NCBI GenBank assembly: GCA_947494965.1
Contig: CANLWV010000002.1
Coordinates: 1 to 64,000 of the forward strand
DNA length: 64,000 bases
Direction of reading: 5' to 3'
DNA from: an uncultured Salinicoccus sp.
Lineage (GTDB): Bacteria; Bacillota; Bacilli; Staphylococcales; Salinicoccaceae
A program made the position numbers and the translations under genes. Positions within the stretch are counted from its first letter, which is position 1; the number at the start of each line of letters is the position of its first letter. The notes under the pieces are model-generated. The model was not told the origin of the DNA and did not search any database. It was given only the letters and a program-made list of their open reading frames with translations. Positions 1-7,713 of this stretch are shown here, one piece after another.

Positions 1-344
1 CTTTGGTCGGAAAACTCATTTTGAGTGTATCACGCGTGACCCTTTTTAGGTGTCTAGCTTAATTTTACAATCGGCGTTTTTTAAATTATTTAGTAAAAAG
101 CTAAGGTGTCAAGAAGTTCCACAAGGTAATTTATAGGAAATCATGATACTACTATTCACATGTGCAAAAATTATGACAATTTAGATATTAGTGTTGAATA
201 TATTTTTTATATGTCTATCCTTTAATTGTAGGTATTTTTATTAATTTTAGTTCAAAATTTTTTAGTTACTTTTATCCTCAATAACTAAATGAAATATTTG
301 TATAATAATAGTATTTTTTTTAAATTTTTACAAAAATATATATA
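1..344. other. AT-rich non-coding stretch at the window start
   Basis: No convincing gene is visible. The sequence is very AT-rich, with runs of A and T, and short open frames here lack ribosome binding sites. A TATAAT at 301-306 has no good -35 partner. The stretch leads into the lanthipeptide promoter, and its composition matches the island to its right rather than the rest of the window. Confidence 0.5.
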
Positions 345-373
345 TTTACAAAAATATTCAGATGATTTATAAT
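345..373 (+). promoter_or_regulatory. Promoter of the lanthipeptide locus
   Basis: A -35 box TTTACA (345-350) and a perfect -10 box TATAAT (368-373) are separated by exactly 17 bp, a near-consensus vegetative promoter. Transcription would begin near 380, about 37 bp upstream of the precursor peptide start. It is inferred to drive the precursor, synthetase and exporter together, since no other clear promoter lies between them. Confidence 0.7.
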
Positions 374-377
374 TGTC

Positions 378-402
378 TTATAACTTAGTTTATAAGTTAT
401 AA
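378..402. repeat. Inverted repeat at the start of the lanthipeptide transcript
   Basis: Ten-base arms TTATAACTTA (378-387) and TAAGTTATAA (393-402) flank a 5-base loop. The repeat lies at the predicted transcription start and ends exactly where the strong Shine-Dalgarno AGGAGGTG begins. It could be an operator or a 5' stem-loop that affects message stability or translation of the precursor. Confidence 0.6.
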
Positions 403-416
403 AGGAGGTGAAAAAT

Positions 417-521
417 ATGAATAGAGTCCAAAAGTTGCAAAAGCTCAGTGATAACTACAGTCAAAGAAATAATTCTATTATTATTACTAACGGATGCGTT
501 GTTACACCGACTAATCCATAA
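417..521 (+). CDS. Putative class III lanthipeptide precursor (34 aa)
   Basis: This 34-residue peptide starts at ATG 417 behind an excellent ribosome binding site (AAAGGAGGTG, 401-410) and stops at TAA 519-521. The N-terminal half has VQKLQ at residues 4-8, which fits the hydrophobic-x-x-Leu-Gln leader box that class III synthetases recognise. The C-terminal part has Ser20, Thr24, a single Cys27, Thr30 and Thr32. Ser20/Thr24 with Cys27 could form one lanthionine, methyllanthionine or labionin-like ring. It is immediately followed by the LanKC-type synthetase, the usual position for a LanA gene. The leader is very short. Function is inferred from position and motif; no homologue is recognised. 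Confidence 0.7.
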   Translation: MNRVQKLQKLSDNYSQRNNSIIITNGCVVTPTNP

Positions 522-607
522 TTTTTTAACAGTTTTTTACATTCGGTATATATCTGGTGAATAAACATCAGATATATACTTTTATTTTTAAAAAAGGGGA
601 ACTCAAT

Positions 608-2704
608 GTGAACAACTACTTGATTACATATCATGATCTTTTTAAAAACATTAGCTCTAAGAGTGAATATGATGTAGTTTTTGATGATAGTTCTATCTTT
701 TATAAATCCAATAATTATGATTCAGTTCCCTTACAAGGATGGAAGGTACATATTTCCTCAACAGTTTATAATTCATCTAAGATCTTTTATTTAGTTTCTA
801 AGGTACTTATAAAACATAATGTAACTTTTAAAGTTCTAAAAAATAGTGCCATTTTAGAATATTTCAATAGTAAAAATTGCCCTCGTCCAAATTTTGGTAA
901 ATTTATTACTATATATCCTAGAGATGTTTCACAATGCATCGAGCTATTAGATGAATTACAAGTAGTGCTAAAAGATTTTGAGTCACCTTACATACTCAAT
1001 GATTTGAGATACAAAAACTGCAAATCACTGTATTTTAGATATGGGAGGATGAAGGTATTAGATTCTGAGAGCGATATAGAGAGAATGCAACTAACTTTGC
1101 CTAGCGGAGAAAAATTAGATGATCCGAGGCTACCTTATTTTTACTTACCAGAAGAGATTGAATGGCCATTTCCTTTTAATCAGTTTGAAGAAATTGATGA
1201 AGACTCAGATTTGCTGAATGGTAAATACAGTATTGAAAATGTAATAACTATGAGTTCAAAAGGCGGGGTTTATGGGGCCCTTGAAGGTTCCCAAGAATGT
1301 ATAATTAAAGAATATAGGCCGTTCGTAAGATCTGTTAATAACTTAACTGGCTTAACAGTTTTTAACAATGAACGTAGAATTTATGAGAAATTTCAAGGAA
1401 ACGACTTCGTTCCGCAAATGTTAGAACACTTCCAAGAATGGGAACACTTTTTCCTAGTCATTCAAAGGATTGATGGAGAGAGCTTGACCAATTATTTAGC
1501 GAGGAATATTAGCTTTTATTTCTTGGAGGAAAAAAAAGAAAAGTACTTTAAAAACGTCACATCTATCTTCGACCAAATAGCAAAAATAATAAAAGAATTT
1601 CATGATGAAGATTATGTTTTAGGTGATATATCAACTGAGAATTTTCTAGTTGATACTGATAATAAAGTCTACATAATAGATTTCGAATCAGTTGGACGAG
1701 TCTATGACTTTGAAAATAACTATGTAGGAACAAATGGGTTTTATCATATTAAAGAAAAAGATAGAAAAATATCTAAACAGAAAGATCTCGTGGCCTTTGG
1801 TTTTTTAATAATGAAGATGTTCTCAAATTCTAACTTCTTGATAAACATTGATTATAGGCTAGTAGTTAAAAACTTTGAATTTCAGTGTCAAAAAATTGAA
1901 CTACCTAACTACATTAAAAAACTAGCAGTCATTTTAACTGATCCAAATATAGAAACGAATATTTCTGAAGTGAAAGAAGCGCTAATTAATCAAAACGTTC
2001 TTAGAATTCAAATACTAAATAGTATACGTTTGCTAAAGAATAGAGTTAAACAACCTCAGTTCTTGAAAGGTACATTTGAGAATATACTTCAAGAGGTACA
2101 TGTATGCGAAGTATCAGAAGATGAAAAATTTTACCAAGCTATATCTGATAATAACTATAGTGTTTATAACGGGGCTCTTGGTCATCTATTAAATTCAATT
2201 ACTAATAAGGAAAGCACGATAAAAATAGAAGAAAAAATATCCCAAATGTTATCTGAAATGAAGTATGAAGACGAATTTTTAATAGGTTATCAAATAGGAG
2301 ATTCTCAAAGGTACAGCTATTATCTTTTTGATGGTGTAGCAGGTTTCCTCTTAGTTATACAATACCTAAGAAAGTTTGAAAAATATAAAAATATTTTTAC
2401 AAATTATAGAGAAGAGTATTATCGGTTATTAAACCATATAAGTCTGATTACAGCTCACAAGTGTAGTGTGTCTAATGGTTTATCTGGTATCATTTTAGTT
2501 TTAATAAATGAATATGAATTTGGTAGTAATAGTTTTTATTTACATAAGGCAAGAACATTGGTAGAAGACCTACTTTCTTTCAGCCTTTTAAATGAAGGAA
2601 AAATCGTATTTCCTGACGAGAACTCCAGCCCAATGGATGATACATTTGCAAACGGCTATCTAGGAATATTGTTTTGTCTGACTAAGATAAAACAATACGT
2701 ATAA
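608..2704 (+). CDS. Class III lanthionine synthetase (LanKC type) with shortened cyclase
   Basis: This 698-residue multidomain enzyme would dehydrate Ser/Thr of the upstream peptide and form thioether rings. The lyase domain carries the family signatures GWKVHISS (44-51), GKFITIYP (97-104) and SPYILNDLRY (126-135). The Ser/Thr-kinase domain has a glycine loop near 218-226, Lys234 in IIKEYRP, the catalytic loop GDISTEN (339-345) and DFE (358-360). The C-terminal LanC-like region (about 490-698) shows only four Gly-x-x-Gly-type helix repeats and none of the zinc ligands of class I/II cyclases. Class III enzymes commonly exceed 800 residues, so this cyclase is short. GTG 608, about 8 bases after AAGGGGA, is preferred over GTG 557, which lacks a ribosome binding site. 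Codon use is AT-rich, suggesting transfer. Confidence 0.88.
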   Translation: MNNYLITYHDLFKNISSKSEYDVVFDDSSIFYKSNNYDSVPLQGWKVHISSTVYNSSKIFYLVSKVLIKHNVTFKVLKNSAILEYFNSKNCPRPNFGKFITIYPRDVSQCIELLDELQVVLKDFESPYILNDLRYKNCKSLYFRYGRMKVLDSESDIERMQLTLPSGEKLDDPRLPYFYLPEEIEWPFPFNQFEEIDEDSDLLNGKYSIENVITMSSKGGVYGALEGSQECIIKEYRPFVRSVNNLTGLTVFNNERRIYEKFQGNDFVPQMLEHFQEWEHFFLVIQRIDGESLTNYLARNISFYFLEEKKEKYFKNVTSIFDQIAKIIKEFHDEDYVLGDISTENFLVDTDNKVYIIDFESVGRVYDFENNYVGTNGFYHIKEKDRKISKQKDLVAFGFLIMKMFSNSNFLINIDYRLVVKNFEFQCQKIELPNYIKKLAVILTDPNIETNISEVKEALINQNVLRIQILNSIRLLKNRVKQPQFLKGTFENILQEVHVCEVSEDEKFYQAISDNNYSVYNGALGHLLNSITNKESTIKIEEKISQMLSEMKYEDEFLIGYQIGDSQRYSYYLFDGVAGFLLVIQYLRKFEKYKNIFTNYREEYYRLLNHISLITAHKCSVSNGLSGIILVLINEYEFGSNSFYLHKARTLVEDLLSFSLLNEGKIVFPDENSSPMDDTFANGYLGILFCLTKIKQYV

Positions 2705-2732
2705 TGAAAAATTATCAGAAGGGTTGATTAAG

Positions 2733-3953
2733 TTGAAAAAATGGATAATTTTACTCATCTTTGATATAGCATCCACTTTTGGGTCAAGAATTTTTTCTTT
2801 TGCTAGTGCATTTTATATACTTCAGCATACGGATACCACTTTTAAATACAGTATATACCTGTTCTTAATTGTGCTGGTGACAATCATTTCGGCACCAATG
2901 ATGGGAGTTATCACAGATTCTTTAAATAATAAGAAACTGGTTCTATTCTCACAACTTTCTAGTATTATTGTGCTACTCTTTTTTTCTCTACTGTACGTTG
3001 AAATTGGTTTGAATATGATCATCGTCACTGGCATAATCCTCACATTAGTAGATAGTATCGTAGGCTTGGTTGTTCAATCTAACTTGAGAACGATAGCTGC
3101 CGAACAACTAGAGAGAGTGATTTCGCTGAGACAAACAATTGTTTCTTCGACAACTTTTCTAGCACCGGTAATCGGTGGCTTTCTAGTGGCTTTCGTCTCG
3201 ATTGAAACGCTTGCTTTATTAACATTGTTCACTGAAGTCATAGCACTCATACTGTTACAGACACTACCTCTGAAAAAATTTATTGAGTTGCAAACAGAAG
3301 AGAATTTCTTCAAGAAGTTCAAAGATGGATTTGTATATATAAAGAGCAAACGTATCATTTTGACTTTTATAGCCTCTGCACTGTTCGTGAACTTTTTTAT
3401 GAATTCACTAGTCGTAGGCGTCCCAATTTTATCAATACAAACTCTGAACCTGAAGTCTTTTCAATTTGGTCTAATTGAAGCGAGTATTACAGTTTCTATG
3501 CTTTTAGCTTCTCTGTACTTTTCTATATTTCCTATTAAGAAAAAAATAAAGTCGACCTTTAAGCTATCCGTCCTAATACAATTTTTAATTGTATTAGCCT
3601 TGGGTATATTCCTATTATTTGATAATACTGAGACAGGGTCTTTCATATTTCTTATGCTGGTGTACTTGTTACTCGGGTTCGCTTTAACACTGAATAATAT
3701 TCCTTACTCCATTTACCTGCAGACGCATGTCGATGATGAATACAAGGGGCGCGTGTTTTCTCTAAATCAATCATTAGTTCAGGCAATTATGCCACTTTCA
3801 ATGTTATTCTACGGTCTACTTCTGAATGATAACCAGGCATTTATTTATATACTTACTTCTTTCGGGGTGTTACTGGTATTAATCATGTTTTCTATCATGA
3901 GTAGTAGGCAGCAGAGTTCTATTAAATATGAAATGAAAGACAATGATTTTTAA
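2733..3953 (+). CDS. MFS transporter, likely lanthipeptide exporter
   Basis: This is a roughly 406-residue polytopic membrane protein with about 12 hydrophobic segments. It has a short MFS-like loop (GVITDSLNNKK) after the second segment and a central charged linker, resembling drug-efflux members of the major facilitator superfamily. TTG 2733 is favoured because the site AGAAGGG (2717-2723) lies nine bases upstream. TTG 2724 would sit directly against that site. The gene follows the synthetase by 28 bp, with no terminator between, so it is probably co-transcribed. Its likely role is export of, or immunity to, the peptide. Class III loci more often use ABC exporters, so this assignment is inferred from position only. 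Confidence 0.75.
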   Translation: MKKWIILLIFDIASTFGSRIFSFASAFYILQHTDTTFKYSIYLFLIVLVTIISAPMMGVITDSLNNKKLVLFSQLSSIIVLLFFSLLYVEIGLNMIIVTGIILTLVDSIVGLVVQSNLRTIAAEQLERVISLRQTIVSSTTFLAPVIGGFLVAFVSIETLALLTLFTEVIALILLQTLPLKKFIELQTEENFFKKFKDGFVYIKSKRIILTFIASALFVNFFMNSLVVGVPILSIQTLNLKSFQFGLIEASITVSMLLASLYFSIFPIKKKIKSTFKLSVLIQFLIVLALGIFLLFDNTETGSFIFLMLVYLLLGFALTLNNIPYSIYLQTHVDDEYKGRVFSLNQSLVQAIMPLSMLFYGLLLNDNQAFIYILTSFGVLLVLIMFSIMSSRQQSSIKYEMKDNDF

Positions 3954-4237
3954 TTTTGTCTCACTCTAGATTGATTTGTCGAAGCTGACATAGAGAGAGA
4001 CTCTCATCACCCAATTCAAACTTTAAGTGAGAAATAAACTTCAGTATATGAATATCGTTATATATCAAAATGTCAAGATGTGTTTTTCTCTCTTAAATTT
4101 TTGATTGATTAGAGTAGACCCTAATTAGACAGTGTGGCGTTGTCTCCACTGCTAGGTTCTAAATGTATGACTAGGGTGTATTTTAATTACACCTTCGATT
4201 GAAAATTAAACTGGAAACCTAAAATGTCACATAAAAC
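3954..4237. other. Non-coding stretch between the lanthipeptide island and the next gene
   Basis: No open frame with a ribosome binding site is visible. The sequence is AT-rich and marks the right border of the island. The following terminator belongs to the convergent gene at 4325-4786. I found no inverted repeats or target duplications that would mark an insertion boundary. Confidence 0.4.
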
Positions 4238-4280
4238 ACCCCCAAAGTGAGTTCTCCAACAAAGAGACTCATTTGGGGGT
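4238..4280 (-). terminator. Rho-independent terminator of the NTF2-like gene
   Basis: ACCCCCAAA at 4238-4246 pairs with the complementary arm ending in GGGGGT at 4275-4280, with small bulges. On the minus strand the hairpin is followed by TGTTTTAT. It may also stop transcripts from the left. Confidence 0.7.
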
Positions 4281-4324
4281 ATTATGAATAATATACGTTT
4301 ATATTCCAGCAAAAGAAATACAAA

Positions 4325-4786
4325 TTATAGGCCAAGTTCGGTAAATCCAGGATGGTCATCGGGTCGTCTACCAAGCGGCCAATAAAATTTTCGTTCTGAT
4401 TCGCTGATCGGCAGATCGTTGATGGATGCAAAGCGTTGCTTCATCAAGCCATCTGAAGAAAACTCCCAATTCTCATTTCCGTATGATCGGAACCAATTCC
4501 CGTTATCGTCATGCCACTCATATGCAAACCGTACTGCAAGGCGGTCTTCGGTAAATGACCAAAGTTCCTTAATCAATCGATAGTCGAGCTCCTTAGCCCA
4601 TTTTCTTTCGAGAAACTCTACGATTTCTGAACGGCCAGTTGGGAATTCGGCGCGGTTCCGCCAGCGGCTATCCTCTGTGTAAGACAAGGATACTTTATGC
4701 GGGTCACGACTGTTCCAACTATCTTCGGCCATACGGACTTTCTGCACGGCAGTTTCTTGCGTGAATGGAGGGACAAGTTTACTCAT
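4325..4786 (-). CDS. NTF2-like (DUF1348/SnoaL-like) protein
   Basis: This 153-residue protein resembles the DUF1348 branch of the NTF2-like superfamily. These are small cone-shaped alpha+beta proteins, often annotated as nuclear transport factor 2 family. Typical features are an N-terminal helix containing [10 protein letters not shown], a [11 protein letters not shown] segment, and the C-terminal [14 protein letters not shown]-like region ([15 protein letters not shown]). Length fits the family. Biochemical function is unknown, and it has no signal peptide. The gene stands alone, with a ribosome binding site (GAGGAGATATA) just before ATG 4786 and its own terminator downstream. Confidence 0.75.
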   Translation of the reverse strand: MSKLVPPFTQETAVQKVRMAEDSWNSRDPHKVSLSYTEDSRWRNRAEFPTGRSEIVEFLERKWAKELDYRLIKELWSFTEDRLAVRFAYEWHDDNGNWFRSYGNENWEFSSDGLMKQRFASINDLPISESERKFYWPLGRRPDDHPGFTELGL

Positions 4787-4920
4787 TATATCTCCTCATT
4801 TCTGAACTGTTTACTTCAGCATATACAGATTTTTCTATATATTCAAGTAATATAAAGTTAGTAATAACTTTAAGTTAGCCATTAAGTTTACACATATTCT
4901 AAAGGAGCAGCTTGCTTCGT

Positions 4921-6171
4921 TTACTGTTGCCTGTAGATCTCCTCAATTTCTTCAAATTTCTTCATCATGCTATAGCTGTCCACTTGATGGTTTTTGATAT
5001 CCTCATACATCAATATCTTCCCCGCCAAGAAAATGGCATCGATGTCGAGGATATGTTCAAAATTTTCCAATGGATTCTGGTTGAGTAATATGTAGCCATC
5101 GTCTTCCCCTACAATCTTTTTGGCTTCAATTGTCGCCTTCCTCAATATTTCAAAATCAGCCAAGCTAAAGTCCTTAAATTCATTCAGCTCTTCAATCATA
5201 CTAAGCCCGGGATACACCCACGTACCTGCAGGTGCATCGGTGCCGATATATACTTCCCCGCCCCTTTCAAGATACTTACCTGTAACCCGCTTCACTTGTT
5301 CATACTCCCATTTTTGGCGTTTCTTGAACGCTTCACTAAGCTGCGCATCAATGGTTTCGAACTGAGTATTTATAGATAATTGCTCATCCGCTTCAACCAG
5401 CTTCATCTGCTTGGATGACACCAATTCAGGCGGGTTGAATGTACACCCATCTGCCAAGTGCCGGTACAGTGTCAATGTGGGCACCAACTTCACTTCATGT
5501 TCAAGAAGGTACGACAATAAATTATTCAGCCTATCAGTATCTATTGGCTTGCTCGTAATCGTATCAAACGCTTCGTCTGAAAGTTGGCTGTGATAGCCGG
5601 GAAAAAGGTGTTGGACGATGCTCGATGCATGTTCGAGCCACTTTACCCCATACTCTGTTGCCTTCATTGCATCGATGACCTTGGAATGCAGCAGATCAGC
5701 CGCAACCTCGAGTCCAAGTGTGCCTCCCCTTTTCACTACAGCACCCAAGACATCTTCCTGGATATGGCCATACACTTTGATGAACTTCGCATCTTGGTTA
5801 TACAGCTCCTCGACAGCCTCCATTGCTGTATCGATGTCATTGGTGGAGACATTGCCAAAGGAAGTCGGCCCCCACAGCCCAGGTTCACCATCGATGAAGC
5901 GATAAGTCGCGTATACATGCGGTGCGATATCATCCATCATCTGGATAAGTTCATAGTTGCCACCGGTATTTCTTACTGAGGTCACACCACTTGCCAAATA
6001 ATGCTTCGCACTGACTGGTGTAATGTGAGTATGCATATCCACCAGACCAGGCATCAGATATTTTCCTGTACCATCTACTTCCCTCTCCTCATCTGATTGG
6101 AATGTCACATCCTTGACTTCAATGCTTCCTTTATCCAGATCGATCCAGTTGACGTGCTTTACTTTAATCAT
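4921..6171 (-). CDS. Metal-dependent amidohydrolase
   Basis: This 416-residue enzyme belongs to the amidohydrolase superfamily, in the imidazolonepropionase/prolidase-like group. Visible metal-site elements are the HxH motif in MPGLVDMHTHI near the N-terminus, a Lys in FIKVYGH, His in WLEHAS, and the late Asp in IGTDAPAG. The C-terminus returns to the small beta-sandwich domain. The substrate is not predictable; many relatives cleave amides, lactams or dipeptides in the cytoplasm. ATG 6171 is chosen because AAAGGGGAG lies eight bases upstream, while GTG 6177 would be only two bases from it. The gene is monocistronic. Confidence 0.8.
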   Translation of the reverse strand: MIKVKHVNWIDLDKGSIEVKDVTFQSDEEREVDGTGKYLMPGLVDMHTHITPVSAKHYLASGVTSVRNTGGNYELIQMMDDIAPHVYATYRFIDGEPGLWGPTSFGNVSTNDIDTAMEAVEELYNQDAKFIKVYGHIQEDVLGAVVKRGGTLGLEVAADLLHSKVIDAMKATEYGVKWLEHASSIVQHLFPGYHSQLSDEAFDTITSKPIDTDRLNNLLSYLLEHEVKLVPTLTLYRHLADGCTFNPPELVSSKQMKLVEADEQLSINTQFETIDAQLSEAFKKRQKWEYEQVKRVTGKYLERGGEVYIGTDAPAGTWVYPGLSMIEELNEFKDFSLADFEILRKATIEAKKIVGEDDGYILLNQNPLENFEHILDIDAIFLAGKILMYEDIKNHQVDSYSMMKKFEEIEEIYRQQ

Positions 6172-6409
6172 AGACACTGCTCCCCTTTGTTTATGTGGAC
6201 GCCCTAGTTTTGTGTATTATTTACATGGTTACAGGCGTGATGCATTTGGACTATACCACTGTGAGTCTCTGGCTGATTTATATACTATTTTATCTTGCAA
6301 GACGGCTTACAGTTTCAATTTACTCCCATCAATAGTACCGCAAGGCAAAAAGAAGAAAGCGCGATAATAAATATAGCTTGCTCCAAAATTTACCTCCCCC
6401 TTTCTAAAT

Positions 6410-6437
6410 ATCTGGTACACTATCAGTATAACAATAT
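6410..6437. promoter_or_regulatory. Copy A of a repeated operator-like motif
   Basis: The region reads ATCTGGTAC, nine bases, then ATAACAATA. It matches the copies at 16060 and 19663 in the GGTA and ATAaCA half-sites and spacing. TTCTAA (6402-6407) and TATAAC (6427-6432) are 19 bp apart, so the motif would lie in a promoter with a long spacer, as in MerR-regulated promoters. It faces the small-protein cassette at 6632-7633. Confidence 0.45.
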
Positions 6438-6455
6438 ATCTAAACATTTAGATAT
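6436..6455. promoter_or_regulatory. Perfect 9-2-9 palindrome, probable operator
   Basis: ATATCTAAA (6436-6444) and TTTAGATAT (6447-6455) are exact inverted repeats around CA. They sit at the expected start of transcription of the promoter ending at 6432. Such AT-rich palindromes are typical binding sites of small winged-helix regulators. The regulator is not identified in the window. Confidence 0.5.
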
Positions 6456-6631
6456 CTAGCAAAGTAGGCCTATTGCCTCACACTATACTTTTCAAAAGAA
6501 GAACAAGAGACTTGTCCAAAATGTAAGTGGGAATTATGAAATTGAAAGTACGGTTATATCATATTCATTTTGTTATATTTTCAATTTAAGTGATGACATC
6601 TGAGAAAAACTTTAGTAGAAGGGGGTAAGTC

Positions 6632-6736
6632 ATGAAAAAGGTTTTATCCATTTCATTAGGAATCATTAACACAATAACCTTTGCGATTGGATTAGGCTTC
6701 TTATTTGGTGATGATCAAAATTCCAAAATAAAATAA
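6632..6736 (+). CDS. Small single-span membrane peptide (34 aa)
   Basis: This 34-residue frame starts at ATG 6632 behind a strong site (AGAAGGGGG) and ends at TAA 6734-6736. It has a Lys-Lys start, one hydrophobic helix of about 20 residues (SISLGIINTITFAIGLGFLF) and an acidic/polar tail. It precedes the next gene by 29 bases and is probably the first gene of a three-gene cassette with the proteins at 6766 and 7136. I do not recognise the family. A small membrane accessory or toxin-like peptide are both possible, and nothing decides between them. Confidence 0.6.
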   Translation: MKKVLSISLGIINTITFAIGLGFLFGDDQNSKIK

Positions 6737-6765
6737 TTAAAATAGAATGAGAGGGAGTAAGCGAA

Positions 6766-7095
6766 ATGCAAATAGAATTATCTGGATTAGTGGTAAGTAT
6801 GCTTATTTTGGCAGTCGGATTGGGTTTTATGGGATATTTTATTGGGGATGGCCTCAAAAATATGGGTAAGCCTGATAGCGAACATCCCGCCACCAATTTT
6901 ATAAAGAAAGAAGATTTGCCAATATACTTCAGTTTAGATAAAGAAGAAATTGATGACTTATTAGATAAGCATCCAAATGCTCCTAAAATAATATTAAACG
7001 GCACAACGTATTATCCATATAAACAATTTTTATATTGGCTCTCTTCAGCCGAAATATATAAATCGTCAAACGGGCATCAAATGGATAACGAATGA
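6766..7095 (+). CDS. Membrane-anchored small protein of unknown function
   Basis: This 109-residue protein has an N-terminal transmembrane helix (about residues 5-28, ending GYFIGDGLKN) and a soluble C-terminal domain. That domain holds an acidic helix (SLDKEEIDDLLDKHP) and a compact segment with NGTTYYPYKQFLYWL. The soluble part is reminiscent of excisionase-like winged helices (helix, turn, then YYP...WL), but that is a weak impression. A ribosome binding site (GAGAGGGAGTAAG) precedes ATG 6766. It is flanked by a one-span peptide and a DUF1648 protein, suggesting a membrane-associated role. Confidence 0.6.
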   Translation: MQIELSGLVVSMLILAVGLGFMGYFIGDGLKNMGKPDSEHPATNFIKKEDLPIYFSLDKEEIDDLLDKHPNAPKIILNGTTYYPYKQFLYWLSSAEIYKSSNGHQMDNE

Positions 7096-7135
7096 CTCTA
7101 GGCTACTATATTAAATCTGCTGAAAGGTAATTAAC

Positions 7136-7633
7136 ATGAAAGAAAGACCAAAAATCGACATACCTAAGACTTTGACTGAAAAGACCGCAAATGTCATAGG
7201 CTACACTATTTTCATCGGAGCCCTAATCTATGTAATCATCACCTTCCCATCCCTACCTGCAGAAGTACCCGCTCACTTTGGAGCAGATGGTGAGGTGGAT
7301 AGATATGGATCGAAGTATGAAATAATTGTCCTCATCGTCATACCACTGCTCTTGATACCGGGACTCAAGGCGTTGGAGCGGTTTCCGGAAATGCATAATT
7401 ATCCAAAACGTATGGACGCCTCTAATGTCAGGGAGTTCTATTTGAACAGCAGAATATTACTCAATTTAACATCAAATGGGACGTTGATTGTATTTGCAGT
7501 TCTATATGTCGAAATTACCAACCACGGGCTTACTGGCTCATCTACATTCGGCGTACTTCTGATGCCGTTGATTCTTTTGCTTATACTGGGACCGATAGCT
7601 TGGAAATTGGTTGAACGTAGCAGAATAAAATAG
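7136..7633 (+). CDS. DUF1648 family membrane protein
   Basis: This 165-residue integral membrane protein has the DUF1648 signature: an N-terminal membrane helix followed by LPAEVPAHFGADGEVDRYGS (about residues 40-59), the invariant HF-x-x-x-G-x-x-D-R-Y/W-G-S pattern. Three further hydrophobic segments follow. DUF1648 is also found in SdpI-type immunity proteins, which protect Bacillus against the SdpC toxin and signal through an ArsR-type repressor. Most family members have no known function. It is the last gene of the 6632-7633 cassette and ends before a bidirectional hairpin. Confidence 0.75.
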   Translation: MKERPKIDIPKTLTEKTANVIGYTIFIGALIYVIITFPSLPAEVPAHFGADGEVDRYGSKYEIIVLIVIPLLLIPGLKALERFPEMHNYPKRMDASNVREFYLNSRILLNLTSNGTLIVFAVLYVEITNHGLTGSSTFGVLLMPLILLLILGPIAWKLVERSRIK

Positions 7634-7663
7634 TTGATGGTTAAAAGACATCATAATGGTAAA

Positions 7664-7688
7664 GGAGTCGAGAACTTTTCCCGACTCC
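7664..7688. terminator. Terminator shared by convergent genes
   Basis: GGAGTCG (7664-7670) and CGACTCC (7682-7688) form a seven-pair stem between the convergent DUF1648 and SDR genes. On the minus strand CTTTACC follows. The T-tract is weak on both sides. Confidence 0.55.
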
Positions 7689-7713
7689 TCTATACGTCTG
7701 GTAGCCTATTATC

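Larger units (their letters stand above)
6172..6631. other. Regulatory intergenic region with a decayed zinc-ribbon remnant
   Basis: This region separates two divergent genes. It holds a promoter-like repeat motif (6410-6437), a perfect palindrome (6436-6455), and near 6485-6600 a stretch that reads like a frameshifted zinc-ribbon fragment: ETCPKC in one frame, continuing as SGNYEIESTVIS in another. No intact gene is visible. Confidence 0.45.

Noticed and set aside
557-607. Longer start of the lanthionine synthetase at GTG 557
   Set aside because: No binding site precedes it, while GTG 608 has AAGGGGA at a normal distance and gives a family-like N-terminus.
3954-4324. Possible mobile-element boundary at the right end of the AT-rich island
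   Set aside because: No inverted repeats, target duplications or integrase gene are visible; transfer is suggested by composition only.
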